Source: Candidatus Zixiibacteriota bacterium (GTDB lineage: Bacteria > Zixibacteria > MSB-5A5 > GN15 > PGXB01). Taken from it: a stretch of 36,590 nucleotides of DNA. A program made the translations under genes and the position numbers. Below the pieces are notes generated by a model, which searched no databases, was not told where the DNA came from, and saw only the letters and a list, made by a program, of their open reading frames with translations. The stretch is taken from the NCBI GenBank assembly GCA_040753495.1, contig JBFMEF010000015.1:1-36590 (forward strand), written 5' to 3'. Of the stretch, positions 27,676-34,802 are shown in pieces. Within the stretch, counting starts at the first letter, position 1. Each line of letters starts with the position of its first letter.

Positions 27676-27722
27676 AAACTTGCCAGAGAGGGAAAGTGCA
27701 ATGTCTTACTGAGGAATATGAA

Positions 27723-28286
27723 ATGAGCGAGAGTGAGAGGCTGATAACCATTCCGATACTGGTCGGAGAGACGGTCTTTCTGAGACCTATGGAGCCGGAG
27801 GATAACAGTCTCACCTATCCCTGGTTTCTGGAGTCCGACCCGCAGAGCCAGAGCTGTCGTCCGATAAAGATTGTGAGTGTAGAGGAAGTGGTGGAGGCTT
27901 CACGAAAAAGAGAAGCCACCGACAAAGAAGGTTCATTAATGATAGTTCGGAAAGAAGACCGGGCGCCGGTCGGCAAGATTCGGTATTTCAATCTTAATCT
28001 TCTCAATCGAACAGCCGAGATCGGATATCTGATTAATCCGGCCGAGCAGAGAAAAGGGTACGCCCGGGAGGGATTGAGTCTTCTTGCCAGGTTTCTGTTT
28101 GAGAAAATGAATCTTAACAAAATTTATGCGCAGACGGGGGCATTCAACAGCGCCTCGGTGGCGCTGCTTCGGTCACTAAATTTCAAACAGGATGCCACCC
28201 TGCGAGAGCATCATTTCTTTAACGGAAAACTGCACGACGATTATATCTTCTCGCTCCTGCGGCGGGAATTTGAAGATAATAAGTGA
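27723..28286 (+). CDS. GNAT-family N-acetyltransferase (RimJ/RimL-like)
   Basis: A 187-residue acetyl-CoA-dependent acetyltransferase. It starts with the LVGETVFLRPMEPED pattern of the RimJ/RimL group. It contains the acetyl-CoA-binding motif PAEQRKGYAREGLSLLARFLFE (Q/R-x-x-G-x-A type) and the late NKIYAQTGAFNSASVALLRSLNFK motif. Substrate cannot be told; relatives modify ribosomal protein N-termini, polyamines or aminoglycosides. The ATG at 27723 is preferred over one at 27696, because GAGGA lies about 9 bases upstream and the longer form adds only a non-conserved leader. Confidence 0.88.
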   Translation: MSESERLITIPILVGETVFLRPMEPEDNSLTYPWFLESDPQSQSCRPIKIVSVEEVVEASRKREATDKEGSLMIVRKEDRAPVGKIRYFNLNLLNRTAEIGYLINPAEQRKGYAREGLSLLARFLFEKMNLNKIYAQTGAFNSASVALLRSLNFKQDATLREHHFFNGKLHDDYIFSLLRREFEDNK

Positions 28287-28363
28287 GAGCCGCGGGCCTT
28301 TCCGCGCAGCAGGTATCCGGAAGGATTAAGAGAGGATTCCTTTCAGAAAGGACGAATTTTTCG

Positions 28364-28369
28364 TATAAT
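28364..28369 (+). promoter_or_regulatory. Candidate -10 element of the CBS-domain gene
   Basis: A perfect TATAAT 45 bases before the CBS gene start. The -35 region is weak (CTTTCA with an 18-base spacer), so an activator or extended -10 would be needed. Confidence 0.4.
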
Positions 28370-28413
28370 TTTCGGGTTGAATCTAAAAACAATCAGGGAA
28401 TGCTGGAGGCGAT

Positions 28414-28851
28414 ATGAAAGTGCGCGAGCTTCTAAAGACCAAGAGTCAGGAAACGGAGACAATTGAGCCGGATAAGAGCATTAAAGAGGCGATGGATATT
28501 ATCGTTTCAAAGCGGATTGGAGCGCTTCCGGTTCTGGATAAGGGGGAGCTGGTCGGGATTATAACCGAGCGAGATATCTTCCGGCTGCTTCATAAGAATG
28601 GCGCTGGGGCGTTTACTTTCAAAGTCTGCGACGTCATGACCAGAAAACTGGTGGTGGGGATTCTTGAAGACGATATCGAGATGGTGCAGGCGGTGATGAC
28701 CAATAATCGTTTTCGACATCTACCGATTATGGACGGCAGAAAGATGGTCGGAATTCTCTCTATTGGAGATATTGTCAAATCACACGTCAAGAATCTTCAG
28801 ATTGAGAATCGCTACCTGATTGACTATATCACCGGCAAGTATCCCGGTTGA
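28414..28851 (+). CDS. CBS-domain pair protein
   Basis: A 145-residue cytoplasmic protein made of two CBS domains (about 8-60 and 72-128), each with the typical pattern ALPVLDKGELVGIITERDI and HLPIMDGRKMVGILSIGDI. Such stand-alone pairs bind adenine nucleotides or S-adenosylmethionine and sense energy state. No effector domain is attached. A strong GGAGG lies 5 bases before the ATG. Neighbouring genes give no clue about its partner. Confidence 0.93.
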   Translation: MKVRELLKTKSQETETIEPDKSIKEAMDIIVSKRIGALPVLDKGELVGIITERDIFRLLHKNGAGAFTFKVCDVMTRKLVVGILEDDIEMVQAVMTNNRFRHLPIMDGRKMVGILSIGDIVKSHVKNLQIENRYLIDYITGKYPG

Positions 28852-28978
28852 ATTGATATTTTTCTGTTGTTTTAATTCTGTGGGATATGGGGCTGTCACT
28901 CTAAAATTCTGTCGCGTTTTTCCGATTATTTAATATGAATAATAGGAAGATTGAGCTTAGGACTTCTATGGGACCGAT

Positions 28979-29674
28979 ATGCATCTGACAGGCAATCCTG
29001 AAAAAGCAAGCGGTTATTACGACGAGATTTACGCCCGGGGGTACAACACCGGCGGCTATTACCCTCTGTATAGGCAAGTTCTGCGGATGGTTAATCAGAT
29101 TCCCGAACCGCGGGTGCTGGAAATCGGCTGCGGGGTTGGCGACTTAGCCAAGATTCTGATTGAGAATGATATACCTTATCGCGGCTTTGATTTCAGCGAA
29201 AAAGCGGTCGAATGCGCGAAGAACCTCTGCCCGACGGGGAATTTTATTGTCGGCGACGCCTATGAGCGGAGCTGCTATCATCCCGAAGATTACAATATCG
29301 CCATTGCCCTGGAGGTTTTGGAGCATCTCGATGACTTTCGTGTCATTGAAAATATACCGGAAGGGGTGGAATTGATAGCTTCGGTGCCGAACTATTACGA
29401 CACCGCCCATCTCCGTCTTTATCAGGACCCGCAGCGAGATATTATCGAAAGGTTTCGGCCGTATCTCAAGGTTTCTCATGTCGGCATATTGTCGCCGGAT
29501 AAACTGGTGACTTCCCAAAGCAAAGTCATTTACCTGTTTCAAGGCACGCGAAAACAGTCGACAGTTAAAAACGAAACTCCCCATGAGAGCAAAATGGGGA
29601 TGGTCGGACGAAATGAACTCTGCCCCTGCGGCTCCGGTAAAAAATTCAAAAAGTGCTGTCTGCTGAATATTTGA
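28979..29674 (+). CDS. Class I SAM-dependent methyltransferase with C-terminal SEC-C motif
   Basis: A 231-residue protein in two parts. Residues about 30-150 form a Rossmann methyltransferase: VLEIGCGVGDLAKIL (motif I), GFDFSEKAVECAK, and IAIALEVLEHLDDF in place of motif IV. The last 22 residues carry a SEC-C zinc motif, NELCPCGSGKKFKKCC, as at the end of SecA, where it binds SecB and ribosomes. The fusion suggests methylation of a target recruited by the SEC-C tail, possibly at the ribosome (inference). Ribosome site is weak; an ATG 11 bases upstream is out of frame and quickly stops. It meets the RlmI-like gene tail to tail, 41 bases apart. Confidence 0.85.
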   Translation: MHLTGNPEKASGYYDEIYARGYNTGGYYPLYRQVLRMVNQIPEPRVLEIGCGVGDLAKILIENDIPYRGFDFSEKAVECAKNLCPTGNFIVGDAYERSCYHPEDYNIAIALEVLEHLDDFRVIENIPEGVELIASVPNYYDTAHLRLYQDPQRDIIERFRPYLKVSHVGILSPDKLVTSQSKVIYLFQGTRKQSTVKNETPHESKMGMVGRNELCPCGSGKKFKKCCLLNI

Positions 29675-29715
29675 CCGACTCGAATCGTCGATTTTCTCAA
29701 TATCAAGTTTTCAAA

Positions 29716-30909
29716 TCACCGTCGCACCCGGCAGATAAACGATTTCAGGTACATTGATTCCGGGAAATAAAAGGAAACAGGATGGTCTGGGCTCTGCCGG
29801 ACAACTTGGAGCAGCTCCAGCGAGAGATTAGCCTGCACCGAGGCGCGGCGGAGAGTGAAAGCGAGGTCATCTTCGGAAAAAAATGACGAGCAGCTGGAAG
29901 ACACAAAGATGCCGCCGTCATTCACCAGACGAAGCGCCGCCCGGTTAATGAAGTGATATGCCTTCTGCCCTGATTCCCGGTCATTCCGGGATTTGATTAG
30001 AGCCGGCGGGTCGAGGAGAACAAGGTCATATTCCGGTTTGCTCTGAGCGGCAAGCCAGTTGAAAATATCCGCCATCTTGAAATTATAGATATCGGCGGAA
30101 ATATTATTCAGCTTTCTGATTCTTTCCGATAAGGCGAGCGCCTGCTCGGAACTATCGACATTCATCACAGAAACCGCCCCTCCTTTGAGAGCGGCAATAC
30201 CGGAGGCGCCGGAATAGGAAAAGAGATTGAGCGTCTTCCTTCCGGCCGACACCCTGGCTGTTTCGGCGCGCAACTCTTTCTGGTCAAGATAAAAACCGGT
30301 TTTCTGACCATTCATGACATCAGCCAGGAAGTCCAGTCCGTTCTCTTTGAATTCCACAAGTTCCGGGGACTCGCCAGAAAGGATTCCTTTTGCGTCCGAT
30401 AACTTTTCCTCGGCGCGCACCGGTATATCGCTTCGCTCCACAATTGCTCTGGGCTGGAATAATTCCAGCAGGACATCGACTATCTGATTTTTCAGAAGAT
30501 CCGCCCCGGCGGTGGAAAGTTGCAGAGCGAGAATTTCATCATAGCGGTCGATTACGATGCCGGGAAGAGCGTCCGATTCGCCGAATACAAGACGGTACCC
30601 GGTGGTGGCAGTTCCCGGGCCATAGCCAATAGCGGCTCGCCTCTCTGAAGCCGCGGAGAGTTTGCGCCGTAGCCATTGCCTGTTTATCTCAACTTTGCTG
30701 AATTCAAAGATACGGACAGCAATGGTGGTATGCGCCGAATATGTCCCGGTGGCAAGTATATTTCCTTTTATATCAGCCACCCATACCAGCGAGCCGTGAG
30801 GGATATCCCGATCAACCGCGGCAAGCGCCCCGGAAAAAATCCAGGGATGGCGATAGACGAGATTGGTTTCTTTTCCTTCTTTCAGGGTTATAATCGGGTA
30901 GCCGGACAT
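29716..30909 (-). CDS. rlmI: 23S rRNA cytosine methyltransferase, RlmI family
   Basis: A 397-residue SAM-dependent rRNA methyltransferase. An N-terminal PUA RNA-binding domain (residues about 5-75; YRHPWIFSGALA, GTYSAHTTIAVRIF) precedes the catalytic domain, with LFSYSGASGIAALKGGA (SAM motif I), VMNVDSS, and LVLLDPPALIKSR (motif IV). E. coli RlmI makes m5C1962 in 23S rRNA; paralogues with other sites exist, so the site is inferred. The open frame runs upstream through the tRNA-Pro gene, but the ATG at 30909 starts the conserved PUA domain and avoids the tRNA. The tRNA-Pro gene lies 24 bases upstream. Confidence 0.88.
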   Translation of the reverse strand: MSGYPIITLKEGKETNLVYRHPWIFSGALAAVDRDIPHGSLVWVADIKGNILATGTYSAHTTIAVRIFEFSKVEINRQWLRRKLSAASERRAAIGYGPGTATTGYRLVFGESDALPGIVIDRYDEILALQLSTAGADLLKNQIVDVLLELFQPRAIVERSDIPVRAEEKLSDAKGILSGESPELVEFKENGLDFLADVMNGQKTGFYLDQKELRAETARVSAGRKTLNLFSYSGASGIAALKGGAVSVMNVDSSEQALALSERIRKLNNISADIYNFKMADIFNWLAAQSKPEYDLVLLDPPALIKSRNDRESGQKAYHFINRAALRLVNDGGIFVSSSCSSFFSEDDLAFTLRRASVQANLSLELLQVVRQSPDHPVSFYFPESMYLKSFICRVRR

Positions 30910-30933
30910 ATTCTGCTCGCGGAGAAGATTATA

Positions 30934-31008
30934 TCGGGGTGAGAGGATTCGAACCTCCGACATCCGCGTCCCAAACGCGGCGCGCTGACCGGGCTGCGCT
31001 ACACCCCG
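30934..31008 (-). tRNA. tRNA-Pro (anticodon UGG)
   Basis: Cloverleaf on the minus strand: acceptor CGGGGTG with CACCCCG, D arm GCGC/GCGC, anticodon stem CCGCG/CGCGG around TTTGGGA (anticodon TGG) and T arm GGAGG TTCGAAT CCTCT. The C1-G72 pair is typical of bacterial tRNA-Pro. Discriminator A; CCA not encoded. Confidence 0.97.
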
Positions 31009-31025
31009 ATGAATACCGTACACTC

Positions 31026-31053
31026 AATATATCGGCGAATAAATCGAAGTCAA
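31026..31053 (-). promoter_or_regulatory. Promoter of tRNA-Pro (and perhaps rlmI)
   Basis: On the minus strand, TTGACT (31048-31053), 16-base spacer and TATATT (31026-31031). Start would fall just ahead of the tRNA. As no terminator is seen between the tRNA and the rlmI-like gene, read-through is likely. Confidence 0.65.
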
Positions 31054-31082
31054 GATAACAATGGGGACTTCAGCCGACGTGG

Positions 31083-31688
31083 TCATCGGGCATTTTTGTT
31101 CAGGCGAGAGATTATTTTGCCACGCGCCGCGAGGAGCGCCCTTCCGCGGTGCGATACGGCGTTTTTCTCTTCCAGGGTCATCTGCGCAAAGGTCTTCCCG
31201 GCCGGCGGGTAATAGAAGACCGGGTCATATCCAAAACCGGATTTACCGGTCTTATCGGAGGCGATTACCCCTTCGACCCGTCCCTCGACAACATCTATTT
31301 CCGAAACGCTCCAGGCGATGGCGATAACGGTGCGAAAACGAGCGGTTCGTTTTTCGGCCGGAACGCCCTTTAATTCCTGCAAGAGTTTTCGATTGTTGTC
31401 GTCATAAGTGCAGCCTGGTCCGGCGAAGCGGGAAGAATATACTCCTGGCGCGCCTTTCAGATTTTCGACCTCCAGGCCGGAGTCATCGGCCAGCGACGGG
31501 AATCCGGAATGCTGGTAGATACCTTTTGCCTTCAGGATGGCGTTTTCTTCCAGGGTGGCGCCGGTTTCCTCGATATCCGGGAAGTCGAGGAAGTCATCAC
31601 AGGTGAGGATAGTCAACGGCAGGTCGGCGAGCGCCTGCCGGATTTCTTTGATTTTGTCTTTGTTTCTGGTGGCGAGGAGAAGTTGCAT
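31083..31688 (-). CDS. rdgB: RdgB/HAM1-family non-canonical purine NTP pyrophosphatase
   Basis: Hydrolyses dITP, ITP and XTP to monophosphates, cleaning the nucleotide pool. The 201-residue protein has the family landmarks ATRNKDKIKEI at the N-terminus, TLEENAILKAKG, LADDSGLEVENLKGAPGVYSSRFAG, GKSGFGYDPVFYYP and a late SHRGRAL. Normal family length is about 195-210. An AGGA ribosome site lies 8-9 bases before the ATG. It is followed at 31053 by the tRNA-Pro promoter. No overlap with other genes. Confidence 0.95.
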   Translation of the reverse strand: MQLLLATRNKDKIKEIRQALADLPLTILTCDDFLDFPDIEETGATLEENAILKAKGIYQHSGFPSLADDSGLEVENLKGAPGVYSSRFAGPGCTYDDNNRKLLQELKGVPAEKRTARFRTVIAIAWSVSEIDVVEGRVEGVIASDKTGKSGFGYDPVFYYPPAGKTFAQMTLEEKNAVSHRGRALLAARGKIISRLNKNAR

Positions 31689-31750
31689 ATTAATATCCTG
31701 GCAGGTCTGGAGTGGTGCTACTCATATATCAAATGGCTCAGTCAGGTCGA

Positions 31751-31831
31751 GCGGCAGGTCACAATTTCGCACGAGAGAAGTTGTAGTCCCAAGGGATTAC
31801 AATACGGGCTTGCGAAATCAGGACCTGCCGC
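31751..31831. repeat. 81-base imperfect palindrome, possible REP/MITE-like element
   Basis: The outer 21-base arms (31751-31771 and 31811-31831) are inverted copies with 18 matches, including a perfect 10-base end GCGGCAGGTC. The centre contains a second inverted pair, TTGTAGTCCC / GGGATTACAA, with 9 of 10 matches and only AA between. The whole could fold into a long two-part hairpin. No target-site duplication is evident. Whether it is repeated in the genome cannot be seen here. Confidence 0.7.
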
Positions 31832-31882
31832 AACTCTTAAGTCTCGTGAACTGTGATTGCTGATAATGTCAAAATCTCTATT

Positions 31883-31903
31883 GATTTGCGTGTAGCGCAA
31901 ATC
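31883..31903 (-). terminator. Possible terminator hairpin after the citryl-CoA-lyase-like gene
   Basis: Perfect 8-base stem GATTTGCG / CGCAAATC with a 5-base loop, about 17 bases past the stop codon. A T run after it on the minus strand is poor (TAGAGATTTTG), so termination is uncertain. Confidence 0.4.
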
Positions 31904-31920
31904 ATTGGGGGAATTTCGAC

Positions 31921-32691
31921 CTACGGACGAATCTTCCTATCCCCGGGGCCATCGTACTTGAATGCCGTATTTCCCAATTGACGCATCGGTTTCTCGCGGG
32001 TAAGTTCTTCGTAGGCGTGCGCCAGAAGGCCCGGGACGCGAGATATTATGAAAAATCCTTTTCCCAGTCGCCAGTCAAATCCCATATCGGAGATAACGGC
32101 AGCGATAGCGCCATCGACATTGATAGGGAGTTCTTTTCCGGTTTTTGTTTTGAGAGCTGATTCCACCGCCTTACAAAATTCGATATGCCGTCCGGAAAAC
32201 TTGTTTCTTGCCGCAATCTCAAAAAGTTTCAGAGTACGGGGGTCAACATTATGCAATCTATGCCCAAAACCGGGCATTCTCTTTTTTCGGGCGTTGAGGT
32301 CATCAACCAACTGATTTGCCAGCGCCATTACCTCCCCTTCCTTTTTTGCCCACTCCTGCAGGATTTTTGCCGCCTGCTCAATGGCGCCGCCGTGACTGTC
32401 GCCGATGGTCAGAATACCGCCGGCAATGGCGGCGTTGAGCGGATTGCCGCCGGAGATGACATTGCGCGTTCCCAGACTCGACGGCGGCGAGCAACCGTGG
32501 TCAACAGAAGAGACCAGTATCGCCCGCATCATCTCCCCTTCGGCTTTAGTGGGAAGTTCCCCTTTCAGAATCAGGAAGACCGTTTCGGCAAAGGAGAGAT
32601 TCTCCATAATGTCGGTGATATCATATCCGCGAACCCGGATTCGTCCGGGACCGATATCGGTTATCGCTGAGCGCCATTCGTTTTCTGCCAT
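31921..32691 (-). CDS. Citryl-CoA lyase / citrate-synthase-superfamily protein
   Basis: A 256-residue protein matching the short citrate-synthase-like fold. It shows RGYDITDIMENLSFAETVFLILKGELPT, SSVDHGCSPPSS, SHGGAIEQAAKIL, and MPGFGHRLHNVDPRT with the conserved catalytic-type histidine. At about 260 residues it lacks parts of a full citrate synthase (370-430). It resembles the stand-alone citryl-CoA lyase or the C-terminal lyase domain of ATP-citrate lyase, which splits citryl-CoA into acetyl-CoA and oxaloacetate in the reductive TCA cycle. Other CoA-lyase or synthase reactions are possible, and no citryl-CoA synthetase gene is nearby. A GGAGGATAA ribosome site precedes the ATG. It lies 11 bases after the lipoprotein gene. 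Confidence 0.75.
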   Translation of the reverse strand: MAENEWRSAITDIGPGRIRVRGYDITDIMENLSFAETVFLILKGELPTKAEGEMMRAILVSSVDHGCSPPSSLGTRNVISGGNPLNAAIAGGILTIGDSHGGAIEQAAKILQEWAKKEGEVMALANQLVDDLNARKKRMPGFGHRLHNVDPRTLKLFEIAARNKFSGRHIEFCKAVESALKTKTGKELPINVDGAIAAVISDMGFDWRLGKGFFIISRVPGLLAHAYEELTREKPMRQLGNTAFKYDGPGDRKIRP

Positions 32692-32702
32692 TTATCCTCC
32701 CG

Positions 32703-33488
32703 TTATTGAATCTTCGATGAATCTATCACCATCAGGGTGTCGGTTTTTATTCCCTGATAGAACTGTCGGGCAAACTTATGCCAGCCGTCTTCGAATCGTC
32801 TGAGGTCCACACCGTAGAGTTGCCTGACCGATTCCTCAAATGTCGCCGTGGACTGCCAGAGCATTTTGAAGCGGTTGATGCCGAAATTGTAAGTCAAGAA
32901 CGCCACCAGCGACGCCGCCTCCCAGTTGCGGTAGAGGCTGTCGGCGCGGGCGTAACTCTCGTTATTTATCAGAGTATCCAGAGGAATATATTGCTTGATT
33001 TCAAGCAATGAAATGGTGTTGTGGTGATAATCCTGGCTGGAATAATCAAGCAGAGTGGCAAGGCCATCATATAAGACTTTGAAATCGGTCATCCGTATAT
33101 CCATCTTTCGAATTATGAAGCGAGCCAGTTCCAGGCCATAAGGTGACAGTCCATCCCAGTGGACCTGATTTTCCGTGGAAAACGGGACCGCCCGTCCGGT
33201 CAATTTCTTTCCCGCCTCGGGGCTATCATGAATGTAGAAATGTATGGTGTCACTGGGGACTTCTATGGCGAGATAGTCGCAATCTTCTTTAAGATATCGC
33301 TCATAGGCTTCGGCAAATTCAGCCATTTCGTCTTTATAAAGGGAGGTGGGCGGGTAATAGAAAACGAAGTGGCGGTAGGTGTATTTGAGCCATCCGGGGA
33401 ATTGCGGGAGCGGCTCGACTTTCTTGCCGCAGCCGACAAGAGAAAGTATCAATGTGAAAAGCGCCAAGACCGGCGGAATATTTCTCAT
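32703..33488 (-). CDS. Lipoprotein with peptidase-MA-like fold but no zinc motif
   Basis: A 261-residue lipoprotein: the signal peptide IPPVLALFTLILSLVG precedes lipidated Cys20. The mature part looks like a gluzincin/peptidase-MA-type domain: YRHFVFYYPP near the start, a single ELARFIIRKM helix where the HExxH helix would lie, then LYDGLATLLDYS and the late pattern SLVAFLTYNFGINRFKMLW...YGVDLRRFEDGWHKF. HExxH is absent, so it is probably not a zinc protease. Function unknown. A strong GAGGAG lies upstream, but 12 bases from the chosen ATG; an out-of-frame ATG is closer. First gene of an operon with the citryl-CoA-lyase-like gene. Confidence 0.7.
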   Translation of the reverse strand: MRNIPPVLALFTLILSLVGCGKKVEPLPQFPGWLKYTYRHFVFYYPPTSLYKDEMAEFAEAYERYLKEDCDYLAIEVPSDTIHFYIHDSPEAGKKLTGRAVPFSTENQVHWDGLSPYGLELARFIIRKMDIRMTDFKVLYDGLATLLDYSSQDYHHNTISLLEIKQYIPLDTLINNESYARADSLYRNWEAASLVAFLTYNFGINRFKMLWQSTATFEESVRQLYGVDLRRFEDGWHKFARQFYQGIKTDTLMVIDSSKIQ

Positions 33489-33517
33489 AGCATCAGTAAT
33501 CTCCTCTCAAGAGCGAC

Positions 33518-33546
33518 AAGATAGCAAGAGCGGGCGGCAATGTCAA
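33518..33546 (-). promoter_or_regulatory. Promoter of the MA-like lipoprotein / citryl-CoA-lyase operon
   Basis: On the minus strand, a perfect TTGACA (33541-33546), 17-base spacer and TATCTT (33518-33523). The predicted transcript starts about 23 bases before the lipoprotein ATG, just upstream of its GAGGAG ribosome site. Confidence 0.65.
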
Positions 33547-33606
33547 AATGAATTGCATTATGAGGGGTCAGTCGAGAGAGTCGGGATTGAATGCCGTCAA
33601 GAAGAA

Positions 33607-34023
33607 TCAGCGCACCGCGATTCTGGTATAACGAAGCGCCTTGGAGGGGCAGAAATGGGCGCAGGCCGGGTCGCCTTTGCAGAGGTCGCACTTGACAATT
33701 TCATCATGGACTTCATCGACTAAGGCGCACCCAAAGGGGCAGGCGGCGACGCATGCCATACATTTGACACAGCGGGCGACATCAAGGTCAACAGCGCCGG
33801 TCTCCTCGTTACGCCGAAGGGCATCAAACATGCAGGATTTGACGCAGGCGGCATCATCGCATTGCAAACAGACCACCGGCACATATTTGTCTTTAGCGTG
33901 CGCCAGCGGATATATGCGGCTTCTCCCCTGCTTGAGGTTGCGGGCATGGCTGAAAGCGCACGCCAGTTCGCAGGTACGGCATCCGGTACATAGAGCGGGG
34001 TCAACGATGAAGCGGTATTTCAT
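33607..34023 (-). CDS. Four-cluster 4Fe-4S ferredoxin-like electron-transfer subunit (HycB/CooF-like)
   Basis: A 138-residue cytoplasmic iron-sulfur protein. Sixteen cysteines fit four [4Fe-4S] clusters in the DMSO-reductase-beta-like pattern: Cys12/15/18/22 (CTGCRTCELAC), Cys52/55/60/64, Cys85/88/91/95 (CVKCMACVAACPFG) and Cys112/115/121/125. Such subunits carry electrons between a catalytic subunit and a flavin or quinone module. Its ATG overlaps the stop of the HydA-like gene (ATGA). It is the last gene of the redox operon in the window. Catalytic partner not visible here. Confidence 0.9.
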   Translation of the reverse strand: MKYRFIVDPALCTGCRTCELACAFSHARNLKQGRSRIYPLAHAKDKYVPVVCLQCDDAACVKSCMFDALRRNEETGAVDLDVARCVKCMACVAACPFGCALVDEVHDEIVKCDLCKGDPACAHFCPSKALRYTRIAVR

Positions 34024-34796
34024 TTGAGAATCTCCTGTGCCGCTACCACGATTTTGCCCATGGTCTTTGCCGTTTCGATACGTTTGCAGTCATCGCAAAG
34101 CTCGAAATATGCCGCCGGTAGATTCCGCTTTTTCATGAGATACTGGGCGAAATCATGAGTGATGGTCTTTTTTCCGCAGGATTTGCAGGAGAGCAGTTCA
34201 AACTGCCGCTCCCAGATAGTCCGGGTGCCGTTCAAGTCCTGCCATTTGATAAAACCGGTGGGGCAGATATGGGCGCAACTGAGGCAGCCGATGCAGTCAG
34301 GCGGAGGCTGGCGCAGCGGTCCCGAGATTTTCTTGTCATGTCCGCGGTCCACGGCCGATATGGCGAAGCAACCCAGTTCCTCGCAGATACGTGTGCAGGC
34401 ATAACACATAATGCAGTCGTCGCCATCAGGTATGGTCTGAAAACTGGAATGAGTGATGCCGTACTGCTCCGCCATTTTCTGAATGACTTCAGAATGGGGG
34501 CTGCGCGCCAGGTAGAGGTCGAGTATAGTCTTGCGCAGTTCCAAAAGTTGCGGGGTGTGGGTGCTGACGATTAATCCCGACTCAACAGGATAAAGGCATG
34601 ACGTCACCGAGCGGGTCCAGCCCTCCCATTCTTTCTTTGTAATCTCCACCATACAGAGTCGGCAGGAGCCACAGGGTTCGACGGCGCCGTGATGACAGAG
34701 AGCCGGAATCTCAATTCCCTGCCTGCGGATGACGGCGAGAAGCATCTCCCCTTGGTGGGCTTGAACCGCTTTACCGTTTATAGTAATAGTTACCAT
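34020..34796 (-). CDS. HydA/NuoG N-terminus-like [2Fe-2S]/2x[4Fe-4S] subunit without H-cluster domain
   Basis: A 258-residue iron-sulfur subunit. Residues 1-75 are a [2Fe-2S] ferredoxin domain (Cys34, Cys45, Cys48, Cys67; CGSCRLCMVE). About 125-180 is a two-cluster [4Fe-4S] ferredoxin domain (CIMCYACTRIC at 128-138, CIGCLSCAHICPTG at 168-181). Two further CxxC pairs (204/207 and 234/237) may bind zinc or another metal. The order is that of HydA, HoxU and NuoG N-termini, but the expected His-ligated [4Fe-4S] site and the [FeFe] H-cluster domain are absent. It starts 6 bases after the NuoF/HydB-like stop, with a weak ribosome site, and should form a complex with it. Confidence 0.87.
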   Translation of the reverse strand: MVTITINGKAVQAHQGEMLLAVIRRQGIEIPALCHHGAVEPCGSCRLCMVEITKKEWEGWTRSVTSCLYPVESGLIVSTHTPQLLELRKTILDLYLARSPHSEVIQKMAEQYGITHSSFQTIPDGDDCIMCYACTRICEELGCFAISAVDRGHDKKISGPLRQPPPDCIGCLSCAHICPTGFIKWQDLNGTRTIWERQFELLSCKSCGKKTITHDFAQYLMKKRNLPAAYFELCDDCKRIETAKTMGKIVVAAQEILK

Positions 34797-34802
34797 ATTT
34801 GC

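Larger units (their letters stand above)
31689..31920. other. Intergenic region holding a palindromic element
   Basis: About 230 bases between the citryl-CoA-lyase-like gene and rdgB. It contains the 81-base palindrome at 31751-31831 and a small hairpin at 31883-31903, both described separately. No coding frame that looks real. Confidence 0.6.

Noticed and set aside
30910-31023. N-terminal extension of the RlmI-like protein through the tRNA-Pro region
   Set aside because: These codons are the transcribed tRNA; the conserved PUA domain begins at the ATG at 30909.
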